A stretch of 64,000 nucleotides of DNA from Apostichopus japonicus (Eukaryota; Echinodermata; Holothuroidea; Aspidochirotida; Stichopodidae). Below are positions 47,325 to 62,496 of the stretch, piece after piece; within the stretch, counting starts at the first letter, position 1; the number at the start of each line of letters is the position of its first letter. Both the position numbers and the translations under genes were made by a program. Below the pieces are notes generated by a model. It was not told the DNA's origin and ran no database searches. It saw only the letters and a program-made list of their open reading frames with translations. The stretch lies in the NCBI RefSeq assembly GCF_037975245.1, contig NC_092572.1, positions 31,469,989 to 31,533,988 of the forward strand, written 5' to 3'.

Positions 47325-50300
47325 TGGGACTAAAATTTTAATAGGATTGAAGCAGCAAAACCTCTTAGAGCAACACATACATACAGTACAGTGTAAATTA
47401 ATTCCAAAATCCTCTGAAATTTCTTGCGTTATAAAGAACTGTGTAGACCTCCAATAGAAACATATTTGGGCTCGGTGCATACGAACATCTCCTAAGATCA
47501 CACTAATTGCTATTTTGTGGCAATATGAATAAATTTAGAGAAAAAATGAGAAGAAAATTTTAATAGGATTGAAGTAACAAAACCTCACATAGCAACACAT
47601 ACATACAGTACAGGGCTAATAAATTCCAAAATCGTCTGAAATTCCTTGCATTATAAAAAACAATGTGGACCTCCAATAGAAACATATTTGGGGTCGGTGC
47701 ATACGAACATCTCCTAAGAGCACACTTATTGCTATTTTGTGGCAATATGAATGAATTTAGAGCAAAAATGAGAAGAAAATTTTAATAGGATTGAAGCAGC
47801 AAAACCTCTCATAGCAACACATACATACAGTACAGTGTAAATTAATTCCAAAATCCTCTGAAATTACTTGCATTATAAAAAACAATGTGGACCTCCAATA
47901 GAAACATATTTGGGGTCGGTGCATACGAACATCTCCTAAGAGCACACTTATTGCTATTTTAAGGCAATATGAATGAATTTAGAGCAAAAATGAGAAGAAA
48001 ATTTTAATAGGATTGAAGCAGCAAAACCTCTCATAGCAAGACATACATACAGTACAGTGTGAATAAATTCCAAAATCCTCCGAAATTTCTTGCGTTATGA
48101 AGAACTGTGTAGACCTCCAATAGAAACATATTTGGGTTGGGTGCATACGAACATCTCCTAAGAGCACACTTATTGCTATTTTAAGGCAATATGACTGAAA
48201 TTAGAGCAAAAATGAGAAGAAAGTGTTAATAGGACTGAAGTAGCAAAACCTCTCATAGCAACACATACATACCGTACAGGGCAAATAATTTTCAAAATCG
48301 TCTGAAATTTCTTGCATTACAAAAAACTGTGTAGACCTCCAATAGAAACATATTTGGGTTGGGTGCATACGAACATCTCCTAAGAGCACACTTATTGCTA
48401 TTTTAAGGCAATATGACTGAATTTAGAGAAAAAATGAGAAGAAAATTTTGATAAGATTGAAGTAACAAAACCTCTCATAGCAACACATACATACAGTACA
48501 GGGCGAAAATTATCAAAATCCTCTGAAATTTCTTGCATTATAAAAAACTGTGTAGACCTCCAATAGAAACATATTTGGGTTTGTTGCATACGAACATCTA
48601 AGAGCACACTTATTGCTATTTTAAGGCAATATGACTGAATTTAGAGCAAAAATGAGAAGAAAATTTTAATAAGACTGAAGTAACAAAACCTCTCATAGCA
48701 ACACATACATACAGTACAGGGGGAAAAATTATCAAAATCCTCTGAAATTTCTTGCATTATAAAAAACTGTGTAGACCTCTGATAGAAACATATTTGGGTT
48801 TGTTGCATACGAACATCTCCTAAGAGCACACTTATTGCTATTTTAAGGCAATATGACTGAATTTAGAGCAAAAATGAGAAGAAAATTTTAATAAGACTGA
48901 AGTAACAAAACCTCTCATAGCAACACATACATACAGCACAGGGCGAAAAATTATCAAAATCCTCTGAAATTTCTTGCATTATAAAAAACTGTGTAGACCT
49001 CTGATAGAAACATATTTGGGTTGGGTGCATACGAACATCTCCTAAGAGCACACTTATTGCTATTTTAAGGCAATATGAATGAATTTAGAGCAAAAATGAG
49101 AAGAAAATGTTAATAGCACTGAAGTAGCAAAGCCTCTCATAGCAACACATACATACAGTACAGGGCAAATAATTTTCAAAATCGTCTGAAATTTCTTGCA
49201 TTATAAAAAAACTGTGTAGACCTCTGATAGAAACATATTTGGGTTTGGTGCATACGAACATCTCCTAAGAGCACACTTATTGCTATTTTAAGGCAATATG
49301 AATGAATTTAGAGAAAAAATGAGAATAAAATTTTAATAAGATTGAAGTAACAAAACCTCTCATAGCAAGACATACATACAGTACAGGGCGAAAAATTATC
49401 AAAATCCTCTGAAATTTCTTGCATTATAAAAAACTGTGTAGACCTCTGATAGAAACATATTTGGGTTGGGTGCATACGAACATCTCCTAAGAGCACACTT
49501 ATTGCTATTTTAAGGCAATATGAATGAATTTAGAGCAAAAATGAGAAGAAAATGTTAATAGCACTGAAGTAGCAAAGCCTCTCATAGCAACACATACATA
49601 CAGTACAGGGCAAATAATTTTCAAAATCCTCTGAAATTTCTTGCATTATAAAAAACTGTGTAGACCTCTGATAGAAACATATTTGGGTTTGGTGCATACG
49701 AACATCTCCTAAGAGCACACTTATTGCTATTTTAAGGCAATATGAATGAATTTAGAGAAAAAATGAGAAGGAAATTTTAATAAGATTGAAGTAACAAAAC
49801 CTCTCATAGCAAGACATACATACAGTACAGGGCGAAAAATTATCAAAATCCTCTGAAATTTCTTGCATTATAAAAAACTGTGTAGACCTCTGATAGAAAC
49901 ATATTTGGGTTTGTTGCATACGAACATCTCCTAAGAGCACACTTATTGCTATTTTAAGGCAATATGACTGAATTTAGAGCAAAAATGAGAAGAAAATGTT
50001 AATAGGATTGAAGCAGCAAAACCTCTCATAGCAATACATACATACAGCACAGGGCGAATAATTTTCAAAATCCTCTGAAATTTCTTGCATTATAAAAAAC
50101 TGTGTAGACCTCTGATAGAAACATATTTGGGTTTGTTGCATACGAACATCTCCTAAGAGCACACTTATTGCTATTTTAAGGCAATATGACTGAATTTAGA
50201 GCAAAAATGAGAAGAAAATGTTAATAGGATTGAAGCAGCAAAACCTCTCATAGCAACACATACATACAGTACAGGGCTAATAATTTTCAAAATCCTCCGA

Positions 50301-50790
50301 AATTTCTTGCATTATAAAGAACTGCGTAGACCTCCAATAGAAACATATTTGGGTTGGGTGCATACGAACATCTCCTAAAAGCACACTTATTGCTGATTTA
50401 AAGCAATATGAATGGATTTAGAGCAAAAGTGAGAAGAAAGTTTTAATAGGATTGAAAGCTGAAGTAAAACCTCTCATTGTAACACATACATACAGTACAG
50501 TGTAAATAATTCCAAACTCCTCTCAAATTTCTTGAATTACAAAAACTGTAGACCAGTTCTAGACCTCCAATAGAAACATATTTGGGCTTGGTGCATACGA
50601 ACATCTCCTAAGAGCACATTTATTGCTATTTTGTGGCAATATGAATGAATTTAGTGAAAAAATGAGAAGAAATTTTAACAGGATTGAAGTAGCAAAACCT
50701 CTCATAGCAACACATACATTCAGTACAGGGCGAATAAATGGCAAAATCCTCTGAAATTTTCTTTCATAATAAAAACTGTGTAGACCCTTA
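47325..50790. repeat. 222-bp minisatellite (about 16 copies) in intron
   Basis: Units begin near AAAATTTTAATAGGATTGAA and include CTCATAGCAACACATACATA, TAGAAACATATTTGGG and GAACATCTCCTAAGAGCACA. The period is 222 bp, exactly 74 codons, so a 62-codon minus-strand frame (M-L-L-G-D-V-R-M-...) recurs in register in most units. Outer units at both ends are more diverged. It lies between the propeller exon and the first DED exon. Confidence 0.95.
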
Positions 50791-52851
50791 ATACAGTATT
50801 GTTTCTAGGATTTAAAAAGTCTCGAAAACTTGCTCAGAAAAACTTATGTCCCTGCAGTCCATGAAAACATCCCCTTTAAAATACCCGTACATGAACACAC
50901 AATACTTAGCTATGATGACTCCTGACAAGACTTTGGCTTGTGCCCAACAGAAGCCCATAGTTATAGGTCAAGAAAGAAAAATCAAATGATGAATTTTGTA
51001 GCTAATTAACAGCAACAAATGACTGTCAAGTTCGGGAGCGGGAAATTTTGCAGTAAACTCTAACGGGGAAATCCCTCATCTAGTAATAATAACAACAACA
51101 AGTAGCACTCTAACCACTTCAGCCCATTTGCAACATTTGACTTAGACAACAGGTTGCCATGGCAACAAACAGCTTTGTTTAGGCTGCATGTACCTAAGCG
51201 ACCTCTTGTACTAAAAGTAGGCTACAAAGCAGAGACTATATCACATAGAATATCAGCTTTATCTGGTCTGATGGAGTCTGTACCAATTAAGAGTGACTAT
51301 TAGGGCTGCTAATACTTGCTAACATTTTAACAAAACCTTAATAGAGCCCCAGTCCTATCTACTAAAATATATTACTACAACTCTTTCAACCCAGAAGTTG
51401 ATGGAAAGTTCAGCAAATCCTGTCACCATGGCAACTAGTAAAAGTGCAGCATTGCATCATGGGATCTAAATATTGCTCAAATAGGCGACACTTAGTACTA
51501 ACTGAACAATAAATATGAGTGCATTAGAGTGACGGGTAATGCTGACATAATCACAGCAATACATAATAAAACTAATAAATATCTCAATGTTGGACCAATA
51601 ACCTGAAGCACTTTCAATTCTCTCACATTAATTCAATGTAGGTTCTAGAGGACATAACCATACACATTATTGCTGAGGGCATATAAGTGATCAACCCTGT
51701 AAACAGCTATTAAACAATGTTCAGTTAAAATAATACAGAATTTACACACATTACAATAGAAATTACTGTACCCGTAGACTCACTATAGCTGTTACAGGTA
51801 TTAATTCCTAAATAATAAATACATTCTTTGTGCATTCTGCCATCATAGGAGATCAATATACTAATTAATTCCAAATTACACTTAATAAGGGCTGGTACTC
51901 TGTGTGCACATTACTATCACAGAACTAACCTGCATAGTGCATACATTCACAGGTAATACACAGAAGGTATGCATAATGAAACCTGACTAGGCTCCTGAGG
52001 GGTTTGGGGCAAAGTTAAAAGATGAACTCTTTACCTGTATTGAAATTAATGTAACTAATTTCTGTTCAGTCTTCTAGCTTGTCTCTACTGCAGATGCATG
52101 ACAGCTTGGAGTTTCTCGATGAATGGTAGAGTTGCTTGCAAACTTTAGTGTTTTTTAGAAATTTAAAACAAAGTAGCTTTGGGAGAAATTATTTTTCTAA
52201 CCCTACTAGACAAGATTTTACTTAAACCTTGGTCACACATTTTCCAGGAAGTAGGCAAACTGTCTTCCCACACCTTTAACTTATTCCTCCAGAGATTACA
52301 CAGAACATGAAATAACTCTAATGACTAAATCAAGAATGAAACAAAGCCTGACCTATGAGTACTGCATTTGGAAGGGTAAAAGTTGTTAACTACACCTGTC
52401 TCCCACCAAATTCTTAAGATAACATCAGAGAAACCAAATTACACTTAAGGAATTCTTTAGGGCAGTCTATTGGGTCTCTGAAAAAAAAATAATCCATAAT
52501 ATTATCATCCCCACAGTCCTAGTTTTGGGATGTTTTCATCCTATGATTCAGGAGAGGTGAATTTTTGAACCACGCATAACTTAATCTAATATGATTGAAC
52601 ATTGGAGAGCGACGGTGACGTCATCGCGTCACTTTGTTCAGGGGTTGCAGGGACGCTATCATTAGCAAGCTACACTTTGTAGCCAGGAAAATTAAAATTG
52701 CTGAAAGTAAAATAGGGTTTAGATGGAAATTTCCCTGTGAAGTTGCAAGTTAGCAACCTTTTGGAGAGCTAAAACTTTCCAGAGTTCCCTAACTAGTTCT
52801 TCTTCATAAAATGTTCAATGTTGTTCAGATATTTGTTATTTGTGAGATTAT
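50791..52851. other. Intron, nothing recognised
   Basis: No exon, RNA gene or paired transposon end seen within the ~11-kb intron. Confidence 0.4.
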
Positions 52852-54590
52852 TGGTTCCTTGCTTTAGCAAAAGGAACCTATGTAGTCAGGTTTGAGCGTG
52901 TGTGTGTGTGTGTGTCTGTGTGTGCGTCTGTGACACTTGCTTGGGTACACTGTAACTCAACAAGGAAAAGTTGGACCTAACTCAAACTTGGTATATAGAT
53001 CCGCCATAGTGAGAAGGTGTGCCCTATTGTTTTTGGTGCCTGTGAAGGTCACCAAAGGTCAGTTAGAGGCCAAAAACCCAAAATATTAAAATGCAATAAC
53101 TCCCAGTGCCAATGTGCGACAAGGTTGATATTTTGGGACAAGTTGTGAACTGGTTAGGAGAACATTTTGAAATGTAACATTCATGTGATCCGAGGTCACC
53201 AAAGGTCAATTAATGTTAAAAAACAAGTATTTTTGCGATAACTTGAGAACGAATTGTCCGTTAGGGTTGGGAGTTGCTTCAATGTAATCCAATTGTCAAC
53301 CCGCATCTGGGTGACCCTTGACCTCAATTTGACCTCTTGTGACCTTTCAGTGTTTTGGGGATTTTTACAGTTTCGATGCTATTTTCAGATGTGAAAGGTA
53401 CCTTCTGATCATAAATGTCAATAGGTTGACCCCGTGTGACCTCTGTGTGTGAAGTTATAATGGGGTCAAAGTTTTCGGTCGGAGTTAGGATGGCTGTACA
53501 GACTTGTCGTGTTGACTTTTGGAATCAGGAGATCAAACTACATCTGAAACCAAGGTCAAAAAGGTCAAAGGTCACATTAGAAAAAATGTGCTTATTTTGG
53601 GAGATAACGGGTGAAAAAGAAAATTTTTGGTTTTGATGCTAGATTTGGATATGAAAGGTACCTTCCGATCAAAAAAGTCATGGGTTGACACCCGGGTGAG
53701 CTTTGTGTGTGAAGTTAAACAAGGTCAAAGTTAATTTTCAGACATTTAATGCCAAGGTGTGACACGGTTGATATTTTGGGACAAGTTGCAAATGGTATAG
53801 GGGAATATTTTCAAACTTAACGGTCATGTAATTCGAGGTCACCAAAGGTCAATTAATGTTAAAAAAATAGTATTTTGGGGGGAGAAAATGGGCAAAGAAA
53901 AAATGTTTGAATTTTTATAGTTTTGATGCTACATTCACGTCTCACCGATCAAAAATGTCAATGGGTTGACCCCAGGTGACCTTTGTGTGTGAAGTTATAC
54001 AAGGTCAAAGTTAATTTTCAGACATTTAATTCAATAACTCCCAGTGCCAAAGTGTGACACGGTTGATATTTTGGGACAGTTTTGCAAATGGTATAGGGGA
54101 ATATTTTCAAACTTAACAGTCATGTGATCCAAGGTCACCAAAGGTCAATTAATGTTAAAAAAATAGTATTTTGGGGGGAGAATATGGGCAAAGAAAAAAT
54201 GTTTGAATTTTGACAGTTTTAATGCTATATTCACATCTCACCGATCAAAAATGTCAATGGGTTGACCCCAGGTGACCTTTGTGTGAAGTTATACAAGGTC
54301 AAAGTTAATGTTTAGATATTTAATGCAATTAACTCCCAGTGCCAAGGTCTGACATGATTGATATTTTGGGACAAGTTGTGAATGGGGTGGTGGAACATTT
54401 TCAAACTTAACGGTCATGTGATCTGAGGTCACCAATGTTATCATATCTCTTGACCCGCTTGTAGGTGACCTTATATTTCTTACATTTTCGACGCCATATT
54501 CAGATCTCAAAAGTGCCTTCCGTTCAAAACTCTGATCACAATTTGTGATCACAAAAGTGTTGGCTATAGTGGTGGTTACTTTATGGGTAC
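52852..54590 (+). repeat. AGGTCA-rich dispersed repeat, copy 2
   Basis: Plus orientation. Starts with the GGTTCCTT...AAGGAACC palindrome, then a GT microsatellite, GACACTTGCTTGGGTACACT, GATCCGCCATAGTGAGAAGG, and about four degenerate ~250-350-bp internal repeats containing GGTCACCAAAGGTCA, CAATAACTCCCAGTGCCAA and GTTGATATTTTGGGAC. Same family as 3840-4984 but with more internal units. The 189-codon minus-strand open frame at 54289-54858 crosses the border of the repeat and is not supported as a gene. Confidence 0.8.
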
Positions 54591-57500
54591 ATGTAGGACC
54601 ACAATTACTTGGACTATTTGAGCCCAATCTTGCTATGATAATATTATGTGTATTGTCATATACTGTACCCCTACGCAAGGAGCCACAGTGCCCTTGGGCT
54701 CTTGTTTGAATCACTTTTAACTTTCCAGCAGAGGAGAGAGGTCTCTGTGACATCATTACGTTGTATTCACAGCCGTACACAAATTCTGTACACATTCCTG
54801 TGTAGTGAATCAAGTCCAAGCTTAATGTGAGATCTTTTGTATTCACAGCCGTACGCAAATTCTGTACACATTCATGTGTTGCGTATCAAGGCCAAGCTTG
54901 AGTGAGATCTGATCGAGTGTGACCAATGTGACGCACTGACGTCACGTCTTGATGTAGGTCGGTCCTTAGATTCAAATTTTCTGGCAGGAAGAGCCAACGT
55001 TTCAAGCACTCTATCACAGAAACTACAATTCATGATATGGCAAGGCTTAATAGTGAAATACTAAGACAAAAGATGATATGACAGGAAGGACTGGATCACA
55101 TTTTTCACTAGAAAATTCCTCTAACAAACAAGGCATCACAGAGCTTGTGGTAAAGCCTGCCAGAGACCACAAAGGGAACAGTGTGCTCCTCTTTAAAGCA
55201 AACAATGGGGCTAATAATCACAGAGTCACTGAACTCTGGGAACACGTAACTATACAGAGAACAATAAGGAAAAAATGGGAAAAAAGAGTGAAAGGGAAGA
55301 GGTATGCTGTACAGGAGACAAAACTATAGACACTAATATTGTGAAATGTTATTGGTTTTACAATATTCAATTAAACATACTGTCCTCTCATCAGCTATAC
55401 AATGGGTAGCACTGAATATGGATATACAGTGTCTTTGTTGAAAAGTTATATTTTTTGACAGGATAAGTGGAATTAAAGGTCTGCTTTATTGCCTGGCTAA
55501 AATATGTTAAAACAAAGTCAGTATGATCAGCACCATCACTTGCATTTACCATTTGAGTTCGATCAGCTGCTGCAATGATCTACTCACATTTAACTGTACA
55601 GTTTGCACGCAATGTGACCAAGGCTGCAGCATATTCCTGAGTAGCCCTAGGGTATACATGATATCTAAAAATATAAATCATGGATGGATGGATTGTCTAC
55701 TACTAGTAAGTGGATAACCAATATTGAGTAGATGATTTCTCATATATATAGTGGAGGGGCATTTGAGGTCAGCAGAAGTCACAATGTCAAGCCAGTTAAA
55801 TATAGTAGCCCAACAAGGAAAATTTGAATGGATGTCAAACAATAGCAGGTGGATGTCATGTAGAAATGAGTCACATTGTTTTTACTTAATTAGATGAATC
55901 CTGCTTTCATGAAGGTCAAAAATGGGAAATTCTTGTAAAAATGATAAGTATGAAAGAGAAACATGGATGGGTCTCACTGTAGTCTAGCACATGAATATCC
56001 CTCAATTGATTAGGTGAACTCTTTTTTATCTTTCGATCGTGGTCATAGGTCATTTGAGATTTTGAGGTCAGCAGGGACAAAATATGTGAAAGCCTTGTAA
56101 TTTTAAGCAATGTCTTGATTCGCAACCAGTTATTTCATCACCCCCTTAATGTAGTTTGCCATTTTGGTGTCTTATTCAGTTCCCATGCTGAAAGCATCAG
56201 GAACCTACTGTACAGTATATGATCAAGTTTGGTTGTACAGTACTGTACAGTAGGTGTATTTGTGTGGGTGTATTTCTGTGTCTGCATGTGATGCCTAAAC
56301 ACAAAAAATGTCACAACTCCAGCCAGTTGGATTTAGTGTATAACAAGCAACAATGTTTCTTAAACTTTACATATGCAGTTTACAATGCCATCTAGCCAGA
56401 GTTTGAAGTGAGAGAAGGAGTCTGATGTCCCCCTGAAAGAGGGGTCTCAGACACAGTATCGTCCACCCCTTGGATAATTTTAAAATATTTGGGTTAGGGG
56501 TTAGATGCAAAATGTGTCTATCATTTCCAACATTCTAACTGCATTGTGCAGTATAAGATTTCACATTTGTGAACAGACTGTGGCTACAGCCCTGCACATA
56601 CACCAAAGTACAGTAACTTGGAGGACATTCTTGATTACTTTTGTTAGAAAATGACAGACAATGGCTACAGTACAGTCCCCTGTATACTGTACACATTAAA
56701 GCATGTTTACTGTAGATGACATCCAACAGGACCAAACCTCCATAAATTTGTAAACCATCACAAATCTGCAGTGTAGACTATGTACACTTAACTTGATGAA
56801 GCCCTATACATCTCAATACCTCTATGTATTAAGATATACATTGTAATGCTTGACAGCAGCATGGTGTTTTGCTTCTTCTGCGACATTGCTTGAGCAATGC
56901 TTTTGAAATATTTTCTCTTGGTTCTACATGGAATTGTTTACAAAAGGTAATAATTTTTTTTAGCCTTAAAGCTTTTCAAAATTTTCAGCCACAAATTATG
57001 AGGCAATTATGGCTTAATTTGGTGCATTAATCATCTGTGGTTACATCTCATTTGATAGAAGGTTACATCCAGGTGTTGACCACAGTTTTGCTGTAACCAC
57101 CTGACCTACTGCATGGTTCCAGAAATGCTTGCAAGCATAGGCAGTAAAGCAATAAACAAAGGAGGTTAGGCATCTGAAGGTTAGAGAGCTCTGTGCAAAC
57201 GTGACCAGTAATACCACTAGTAGCCCGGAAGTGTCTTACAGTTTCCTCCTGACCTGGCAGTAAAGCCTTGATTTGACAATGGAGTTAGAACAGTCTAAAC
57301 AGCTTAGATTGAAATGTTGTAAAGCTATTGTTTGCTTGAAAGTACTGTATACAGTATTATACAATTGTAAATTCATATCAAGTTTGAAAGGTCTTCTTTC
57401 AGTGAGCAGATAGCTAGTGCTCTTTTAATGATATTTTGTTTGTTGGAATTGGCTTTAAAGCACTGTACATAATGAAGGATATATTGTTTGTCCTTAAATC

Positions 57501-58103
57501 ATTCTGTAAAGTTGAATAGATCAGTAATTACTTTTGCACATTACACTGAGTCTGTGTGCATTGAAATGTCTGTTAACAAATATACCCTAAATAATGTACA
57601 CCTACAATAACTTCTTATCTGATTCACTGAGCATCAAAGTATGAGCACATCAGTAGTACTGAGTTCTGCAGCCTTGCTCTAGAGGTCATAGGTCAGTTAA
57701 CATAAATAACAATAAGATTTTAGAAACAAATGCAAGCACACACAGGTAACTTTAGATGTGGTTTTGTAGATTTTCTTTCCTTCCTTACAATAATCTGAAC
57801 TGTGCTGTTTGATGTATATCCCATTAAGCTGACCAGAGGTCAATACAGTACTTACAGTAGAGCTTTGTTTTGACTTCACTTAGTGTGTGGATCTTCTGTG
57901 TGAGTAACCAGAATCTTGTAAACTCTCTTATGTGGAGTTCTAGAGAAGTTCAAGTCTCAGAGGAGCTGTTGGTTACATCTCAAACATTGTCACATCTCAG
58001 AAATCTTCCGACCAAGGCTAGTCTTAAATGAAAGTTATTGGTGTGATAAGTTGGCAAAGAATAACTAACTCATTGGATTGATTGTTGTTTCTCTCTTCCA
58101 TAG
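54591..58103. other. Intron, repeat-like but no gene
   Basis: Duplicated words at about 54765 and 54838 (ATTCACAGCCGTACACAAAT and a near copy) mark a ~73-bp tandem duplication. A TGCTGAAAGCATCAGGAACC palindromic word with GTGTGGGTGTATTTCTGTGT at about 56187-56290 looks like another repeat related to the AGGTCA family. An open frame at 55078-55329 has no domain. No further exon was accepted. Confidence 0.4.
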
Positions 58104-58374
58104 GCATCCATCTTCACCTTCAGCCATCTCAAAGAAGAACTGTCTTCAAAGCTTACCCAAACTGACTGTGGGAAGTTAGGCAGCTACTTTTCACTACCAC
58201 CCGATCAAGTGAAGACCATTATTACAAGTCCCTTGTACTCCAAGAACTTTCTGCTTGCCCTGGAAGAGAGAGGATTCATACATCCTTCAAATGTGAATCG
58301 ATTAACTGATGCACTAACTGAGCTGAAGATCAACCATACTCACTTAGTAACAGAGACGTACATGAAGCTGAGAG
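58104..58374 (+). CDS. Death effector domain exon 1
   Basis: A 271-nt exon: acceptor after a strong pyrimidine tract (TTTCTCTCTTCCATAG), donor GTAAGC, phase 0 in, phase 1 out, 90 codons. It begins A-S-I-F-T-F-S-H-L-K-E-E-L and folds as six predicted helices. The region FLLALEERGFIHPSNVNRL followed by L-T-E-L-K-I-N-H-T-H-L matches helices 4-6 of death effector domains (consensus like L-x-x-L-E-x-x-G-x-I-x-x-x-N-x-x-x-L). DEDs form homotypic contacts in cell-death and innate-immune signalling, as in FADD and initiator caspases. A DED followed by a second DED in the next exon resembles the tandem arrangement of caspase-8 or c-FLIP, but no caspase domain is in the window. Joined by phase to the propeller exon upstream. 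Confidence 0.75.
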
Positions 58375-58750
58375 GTAAGCCCCTAATCACTAGCTCTCTT
58401 GTAATTATGTATTTTGCTTCACCTTTGGTAGTTCCAAAATGCACTTACTTAAAAAGCCATACCCCTGCCCCTAACTTGCCCTATCCCCTCCTCCTTCCCC
58501 ACACCTACCCCCCCCCCCCAGAAAGATCCCACTTTAAGTATTGAAACATAACACAGGTGGTGATTTATTCTAGATGCTGGCAACCAAAATGTGCACACCA
58601 AAACATAGTACATATGTACATTTGTACAAGTGAGCAAAAGTCACCCTGTGCCATGATGTGGATTATGCATTTATCAGTGTGCTTGTACGTCTCTGTGGAT
58701 ATTTAACAAAACTGGACACTTCATTTAATGTTTTACCCTAAACATTTCAG
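58375..58750. other. Intron between the two DED exons
   Basis: Phase-1 intron of 376 bp, GTAAGC...TTTCAG. Contains a pyrimidine-rich, C-run stretch at about 58480-58520. Confidence 0.7.
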
Positions 58751-59050
58751 ATCAAGAGACTGAATACGATAGATTCCTCGCCGGCCTCTCTGCTCATTTG
58801 ACATTTTCCATAACAGTGAAACTGTGTGATAACTTTGAAGTTACTGATAAGAACAAGAAGACAGTTATCTCCAGTCAGAATCCAGGACTCTCCTTCCTCC
58901 TGACAATTGATAAGATGGGTATCATTAATCCTTCTGATGTCAGCAAATTAGAGACCCCTTTAGAGGAATATCGTCTTCTTCAGGCAGTGGCTAAGATACA
59001 CGAATACCAGTCCTTGGTACTTTATGACGAAATCAAGCCACAAGATGAAG
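58751..59050 (+). CDS. Death effector domain exon 2
   Basis: A 300-nt exon, phase 1 at both ends (acceptor AACATTTCAG, donor GTATTG), about 100 codons. It begins D-Q-E-T-E-Y-D-R-F-L-A-G-L and contains PGLSFLLTIDKMGIINPSD followed by V-S-K-L-E-T-P-L-E-E-Y-R-L-L, which aligns with helices 4-6 of the first DED exon (FLLALEERGFIHPSN...). It is more diverged, with an insertion between helices 2 and 4 (D-N-F-E-V-T-D-K-N-K-K). The matched phase at both ends allows exon duplication or skipping without frame loss. The gene continues, if intact, beyond the retroelement that follows. Confidence 0.7.
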
Positions 59051-59177
59051 GTATTGTAAATTCATGTGTATGTTACAAACTTTATACTCCACTGGTACAA
59101 GTTTCATGCCAGTTATAAGGAACATTCCTGACTTAAGACTTCAGAGCTCAAAACAGTTAAACACACAAAATGCACTG

Positions 59178-61696
<2,519 letters not shown>

Positions 61697-61728
61697 ATAT
61701 CACATATAGACAAGATATACAATTTACA

Positions 61729-61785
61729 CCATATTGCTACCCTGGGTTTCACGCACGCATAGAGCGACGATCTTCAGGCCAGTGG
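61729..61785 (-). ncRNA. Hammerhead-like motif, second Penelope copy
   Basis: Identical to 59323-59379. The pair brackets one full unit of 2406 nt, so self-cleavage of a tandem transcript at both sites would release a unit-length RNA. Confidence 0.65.
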
Positions 61786-61799
61786 ATGGTCAAAACAGA

Positions 61800-62388
61800 C
61801 TACTTCTTTTTCAACCGTTTACGGTTCAATGGCTTGGGGTTCCCATGGCGACACAAAGAGATAAGCTCGGATCTCCTATTGATTGTGTCACCTCTTGTGC
61901 GTAGGATTTCCAGTTTTTCTTCTATACAAAGGTTGCAGTTGCCCGATTCTCGCTGGTAAGTGTCGGACTGCCTAATTATGCTCCATTTAACCGAATAATC
62001 TACCTTTTGTCTCTTCAATCCCCATATGTGTTTAGATAACTCAGACTCCTTCTCGTATTTACTATTTCTGAAAGACTTAGTGTGGTTATTGTATCTAGAT
62101 TTGAAATCCCCCCCGGTAAGCCCAACATATGACCTGGTGGTGCCATCGTCACCGGAAGTAACTGTGGCCTTATACACCACGGCGCTGACAAGGCACTCAC
62201 CCTGTAGGGGGCAAGAGGCTCTATCTCTGCAGTTGCAGGTTCTTATGGGGGTTTCTTGGTTGAATTTTTTCATTACTTTAGCATTATGGGATTTTATGAT
62301 TGAATTCATATTTTTCATACAACTGTAACTCACTTTTAAAGTGTTCCTGTTGAATATTTTCCTCAGCTTTGCCCCGGGAGGGAAGTGC
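61800..62388 (-). pseudogene. 5'-truncated GIY-YIG portion of Penelope ORF
   Basis: Encodes the last ~196 residues (from K-H-F-P-P-G-A-K-L) with the Cys cluster and complete GIY-YIG domain, identical to the intact copy, but preceded by TA-repeat codons (Y-I-Y-I). No RT domain. Confidence 0.9.
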
Positions 62389-62389
62389 T

Positions 62390-62391
<2 letters not shown>

Positions 62392-62424
<33 letters not shown>
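62392..62424. repeat. (TA)n tract at 5' end of Penelope unit
   Basis: Sixteen TA units directly at the truncation point of the partial copy. Confidence 0.95.
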
Positions 62425-62427
<3 letters not shown>

Positions 62428-62496
62428 GAGTGCATTTAGTAAATGAGTGCATTTTGTGGGCATGAAACTTGTACCAGTGTATATATATACATATAT
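62425..62496. repeat. Flank block, inverted copy of 59091-59178
   Basis: GGCATGAAACTTGTACCAGT (62459-62478) is the exact complement of 59091-59110, and GCATTTTGTG is the complement of a word at about 59164-59173; a ~53-bp stretch is missing between them. The same block recurs in direct orientation at 63898-63951, beyond the next element. Sequences just after the second DED exon thus exist inverted on the far side of the retroelement. Confidence 0.8.

Larger units (their letters stand above)
61697..62391 (-). mobile_element. Partial tandem copy of the Penelope-like element
   Basis: Appears identical to 59291-59985 at an offset of 2406 bp. It is cut at 62391 (GGGAGGGAAGTGCTTG) where a TA tract begins. 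It contains the 3' part of the ORF and the hammerhead-like tail, and in element sense lies upstream of the intact unit, as a pseudo-LTR does. Confidence 0.92.

Noticed and set aside
47757-50162. 62-residue minus-strand frames as tandem genes
   Set aside because: Produced by the 222-bp period being divisible by three; no recognisable domain. Kept only as a curiosity in the findings.
54289-54858. 189-residue minus-strand open frame
   Set aside because: Half lies in the AGGTCA repeat and the frame is not preserved in the other copy; no domain or splice support.
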